Below are positions 6,480 through 7,912 of a DNA stretch of 7,912 nucleotides, in pieces; position 1 is the stretch's first letter; the number at the start of each line of letters is the position of its first letter. Source of the DNA: an uncultured Collinsella sp. (GTDB lineage Bacteria; Actinomycetota; Coriobacteriia; Coriobacteriales; Coriobacteriaceae); the NCBI GenBank assembly GCA_900759435.1, contig CAAEVD010000067.1:1-7912 (forward strand), in the 5' to 3' direction. The notes under the pieces were generated by a model that was not told where the DNA came from, did no database searches, and was given only the letters and a program-made list of their open reading frames with translations. The position numbers and the translations under genes are program-made.

Positions 6480-6502
6480 GCAGGTATGTTCACGGCTCCG
6501 GG
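6463..6502 (+). promoter_or_regulatory. Long hairpin overlapping the leader-peptide stop codon
   Basis: CTCGGAGCCG (6463-6472) pairs over 10 bp, with one G-U pair, to CGGCTCCGGG (6493-6502). An inner CATA (6473-6476) pairs with TATG (6485-6488), leaving an 8-nt apical loop and a 4-nt bulge. A competing short self-paired form GGCTC/GAGCC (6461-6471) uses the same bases. No T tract follows, so it is not a terminator. Confidence 0.5.
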
Positions 6503-6638
6503 AGAGACGACGCACAACTAAATAATCGACCGCAAAGCAGGTTCCCCAAAATTCCGGGTTTAGGCGCGGCTGGGTTTTCGCCACCCACCGTGCAGCAATA
6601 CCGTAGCTATTCATTTTTGGTTCGAGAGGGGAACCGTT

Positions 6639-7912
6639 ATGGCTGAAGCACTCGATTTTCATCCGATGTGGGAGAGCCTCGGCATGAATCTTGCCGACCA
6701 CGATATGCTGCTGGGCGCCGTGGGCCAGATGTACGGGGACATGTTCCTGTCGCAGAACAACCGTCCCAAGTCAACGTCCTACCTGGACTTCGTGGCCACC
6801 AACATCCACAGCGGCCGTATTAAGGAGATGCTCGACAAGAAGGAGGCCGGCGAGGCCACCAAGATCGTGGGGTCGTTCTGCGTGTACGTGCCCGAGGAGA
6901 TCGTGCTTGCCTGTGACGGCATTCCCGTTGGTCTGTGCTCGGGTGCCGACTGGGCAACCGACAAGGTCGAGGAGCACTTGCCGCGCAACACTTGTCCGCT
7001 CATCAAGAGCTTTGCCGGCTTTAAGCTGGGCGAGGTCTGCCCCTACATTGAGTCGAGTGACTTGGTGGTAGGCGAGAACACCTGCGACGGTAAGAAGAAG
7101 GCCTACGAGTTCTTTGCGACGCAAAAGAACATGTACGTCATGGATATCCCCAACGTGCACGACGAGTCGACGCTCGTGACCTGGAAGGCCGAGGTCAAGA
7201 AACTCGCCGCCAAGATCGAGGAAGAGTGCGGCGTCACGATTACGCCTGAGCGTCTGAAAGCCGCCATCCACGCCGTCAATGAGAAGCGCCGTGCCCTGCA
7301 GCGTCTGGCTGCGACCCGCGCTGCCGACCCGACGCCTATCAGCGGTCTCGATAGCCTGCTGACCGTGCAGGCAGCCTTTATGGACGACACGCCGCGTCTG
7401 ACCGGAGCCATTAACGATATGGCGGCTGAGTGCGAGCAGCGTGTCGAGGCCGGCGAGGGCGTGGCGCCCAAGGGGACCAAGCGCATCCTGTACACCGGTA
7501 CGCCCATGGCCGTGCCCAACTGGAAGCTGTTCAACCTCATCGAGAAGGCCGGCGGCGTCGTGGTGGGCGAGGAGTCCTGCACGGGCTCGCGCTACTACAA
7601 GGACCTGGTCGACGAGTCCGGCGAGACGGTCGACGAGATGCTCGACGCCATCGCCGAGCGCTACTTTAAGATCAACTGCGCCGTCTTTACGCCCAACGAC
7701 CAGCGTATGAAGGACATTGTCCAGATGGCCAAGGACCTGCATGCCGACGGCATCGTCGACGTGGCCCTGCAGTTCTGCACGCTCTACGAGATGGAGTCGT
7801 TTGCCGTGGAGAAGGCCGCCGAGGAGGCCGGCATTCCGTTTATGCACATCACGACCGACTACGCCGGCGAGGATGCAGGCCAACTGCAAACCAGGATTGA
7901 GGCTTTCTTGGA
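6639..7912 (+). CDS. Double-cubane-cluster / 2-hydroxyacyl-CoA dehydratase family protein (YjiM-like), 3' end cut by window
   Basis: 424 residues are visible with no stop, close to the family's usual total length, so only a few residues should be missing. The family holds iron-sulfur clusters and receives electrons from an ATP-hydrolysing activator; members include 2-hydroxyacyl-CoA dehydratase subunits and the double-cubane proteins that reduce small molecules. Family motifs are RNTCPLIKSFAGFKLGE (116-132), GENTCDGKKKAYEFF (145-159), GEESCTGSRYY (310-320), NCAVFTPNDQR (346-356) and LQFCTLYEMES (377-387). Likely cluster cysteines are C119, C149, C314, C347 and C380; C81, C92, C100, C134 and C265 are also present. 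The overall pattern fits YjiM/double-cubane proteins better than dedicated dehydratase subunits, because the gene stands alone and keeps the TCDGKKK motif. The start ATG has GAGAGGGG (6624-6631) 7 nt upstream. An activator gene would be expected just downstream, outside the window. The substrate is unknown. Confidence 0.88.
   Translation, partial: MAEALDFHPMWESLGMNLADHDMLLGAVGQMYGDMFLSQNNRPKSTSYLDFVATNIHSGRIKEMLDKKEAGEATKIVGSFCVYVPEEIVLACDGIPVGLCSGADWATDKVEEHLPRNTCPLIKSFAGFKLGEVCPYIESSDLVVGENTCDGKKKAYEFFATQKNMYVMDIPNVHDESTLVTWKAEVKKLAAKIEEECGVTITPERLKAAIHAVNEKRRALQRLAATRAADPTPISGLDSLLTVQAAFMDDTPRLTGAINDMAAECEQRVEAGEGVAPKGTKRILYTGTPMAVPNWKLFNLIEKAGGVVVGEESCTGSRYYKDLVDESGETVDEMLDAIAERYFKINCAVFTPNDQRMKDIVQMAKDLHADGIVDVALQFCTLYEMESFAVEKAAEEAGIPFMHITTDYAGEDAGQLQTRIEAFL

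Larger units (their letters stand above)
6387..6638 (+). ncRNA. Long structured 5' leader, candidate cis-regulatory RNA
   Basis: This interval has no ordinary gene and its base composition is less GC-biased than the neighbouring genes. It contains, in order, a short peptide ORF, a long hairpin (6463-6502), a sequence GGTTCCCC (6540-6547), a potentially paired region GCTGGGT...ACCC...CAGC within about 6570-6600, and the ribosome binding site of the next gene. GGTTCCCC is an exact complement of GGGGAACC (6628-6635), which includes part of that ribosome binding site (GAGAGGGG, 6624-6631). A competing local hairpin GGTTC (6619-6623) with GAACC (6631-6635) leaves most of the site in its loop. Two exclusive structures around a ribosome binding site are typical of riboswitches or leader-peptide control. 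I do not recognise a known class, and the assignment is inference. Confidence 0.45.

Noticed and set aside
6493..6545. Glycine or c-di-GMP-I (GEMM) riboswitch, because of GGGAGAGAC and of ACGCACA...CGCAAAGC
   Set aside because: Only short words match. The second half of the glycine aptamer and the GEMM P2 stem with its GAAA loop and GCAAACC are missing. A covariance-model search would decide.
6540..6600. Cobalamin riboswitch, because of CCCCAAAATTCCGGG
   Set aside because: The B12-box core and the other conserved cobalamin-aptamer blocks are not present.
6771..7889. Long minus-strand reading frame opposite the double-cubane gene (372 codons)
   Set aside because: Shadow of a gene with strong family motifs on the plus strand; low-complexity Leu/Gly/Val/His-rich product.

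Overview
The window is about 60% or more G+C, with genes packed in short operons. It reads like the chromosome of an anaerobic actinobacterium of the class Coriobacteriia, most likely a Collinsella-like gut organism. This is an inference from three things: gene content (molybdenum cofactor genes, molybdate ABC transporter, double-cubane-cluster/2-hydroxyacyl-CoA dehydratase-type protein), strong G/C bias at third codon positions, and a twin-arginine lipoprotein signal. No rRNA, tRNA, insertion sequence or CRISPR array is visible.

Layout. Positions 1-584 (minus strand) hold the first 194 residues of a CLC-family anion channel/antiporter that runs off the left edge. A divergent promoter region (585-794) separates it from a two-gene molybdenum-cofactor operon on the plus strand: moeA (795-2057) and a MogA/MoaB-family gene (2068-2547), closed by a clear intrinsic terminator (2561-2595). 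An AT-rich promoter region (2596-2751) leads into modA (2752-3624), modB (3693-5135) and modC (5139-6209), a molybdate ABC importer, closed by a second terminator (6221-6255). The 6256-6638 interval has no ordinary gene. It holds an operator-like cluster of TCAAC/GTTGA half-sites over a promoter, then a roughly 250-nt leader with a 22-codon peptide behind a very strong ribosome binding site, a long hairpin, and a segment exactly complementary to the ribosome binding site of the next gene. That gene (6639 to the right edge) encodes a double-cubane-cluster/2-hydroxyacyl-CoA dehydratase family iron-sulfur protein (YjiM-like) and is nearly complete.

How the genes fit together. ModA captures molybdate outside the cell, ModB and ModC import it with ATP, a MogA-type protein adenylates molybdopterin, and MoeA uses adenylated molybdopterin to insert molybdenum. 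The window therefore covers metal uptake and the last two steps of cofactor synthesis; the molybdopterin-building genes (moaA, moaC, moaE, moaD) are not here.

The two most unusual items are the ModB protein, which carries a secreted domain of about 185 residues in front of a normal permease core plus a charged cytoplasmic tail, and the structured leader of the double-cubane gene, which looks like a cis-acting regulatory RNA of a type I do not recognise.
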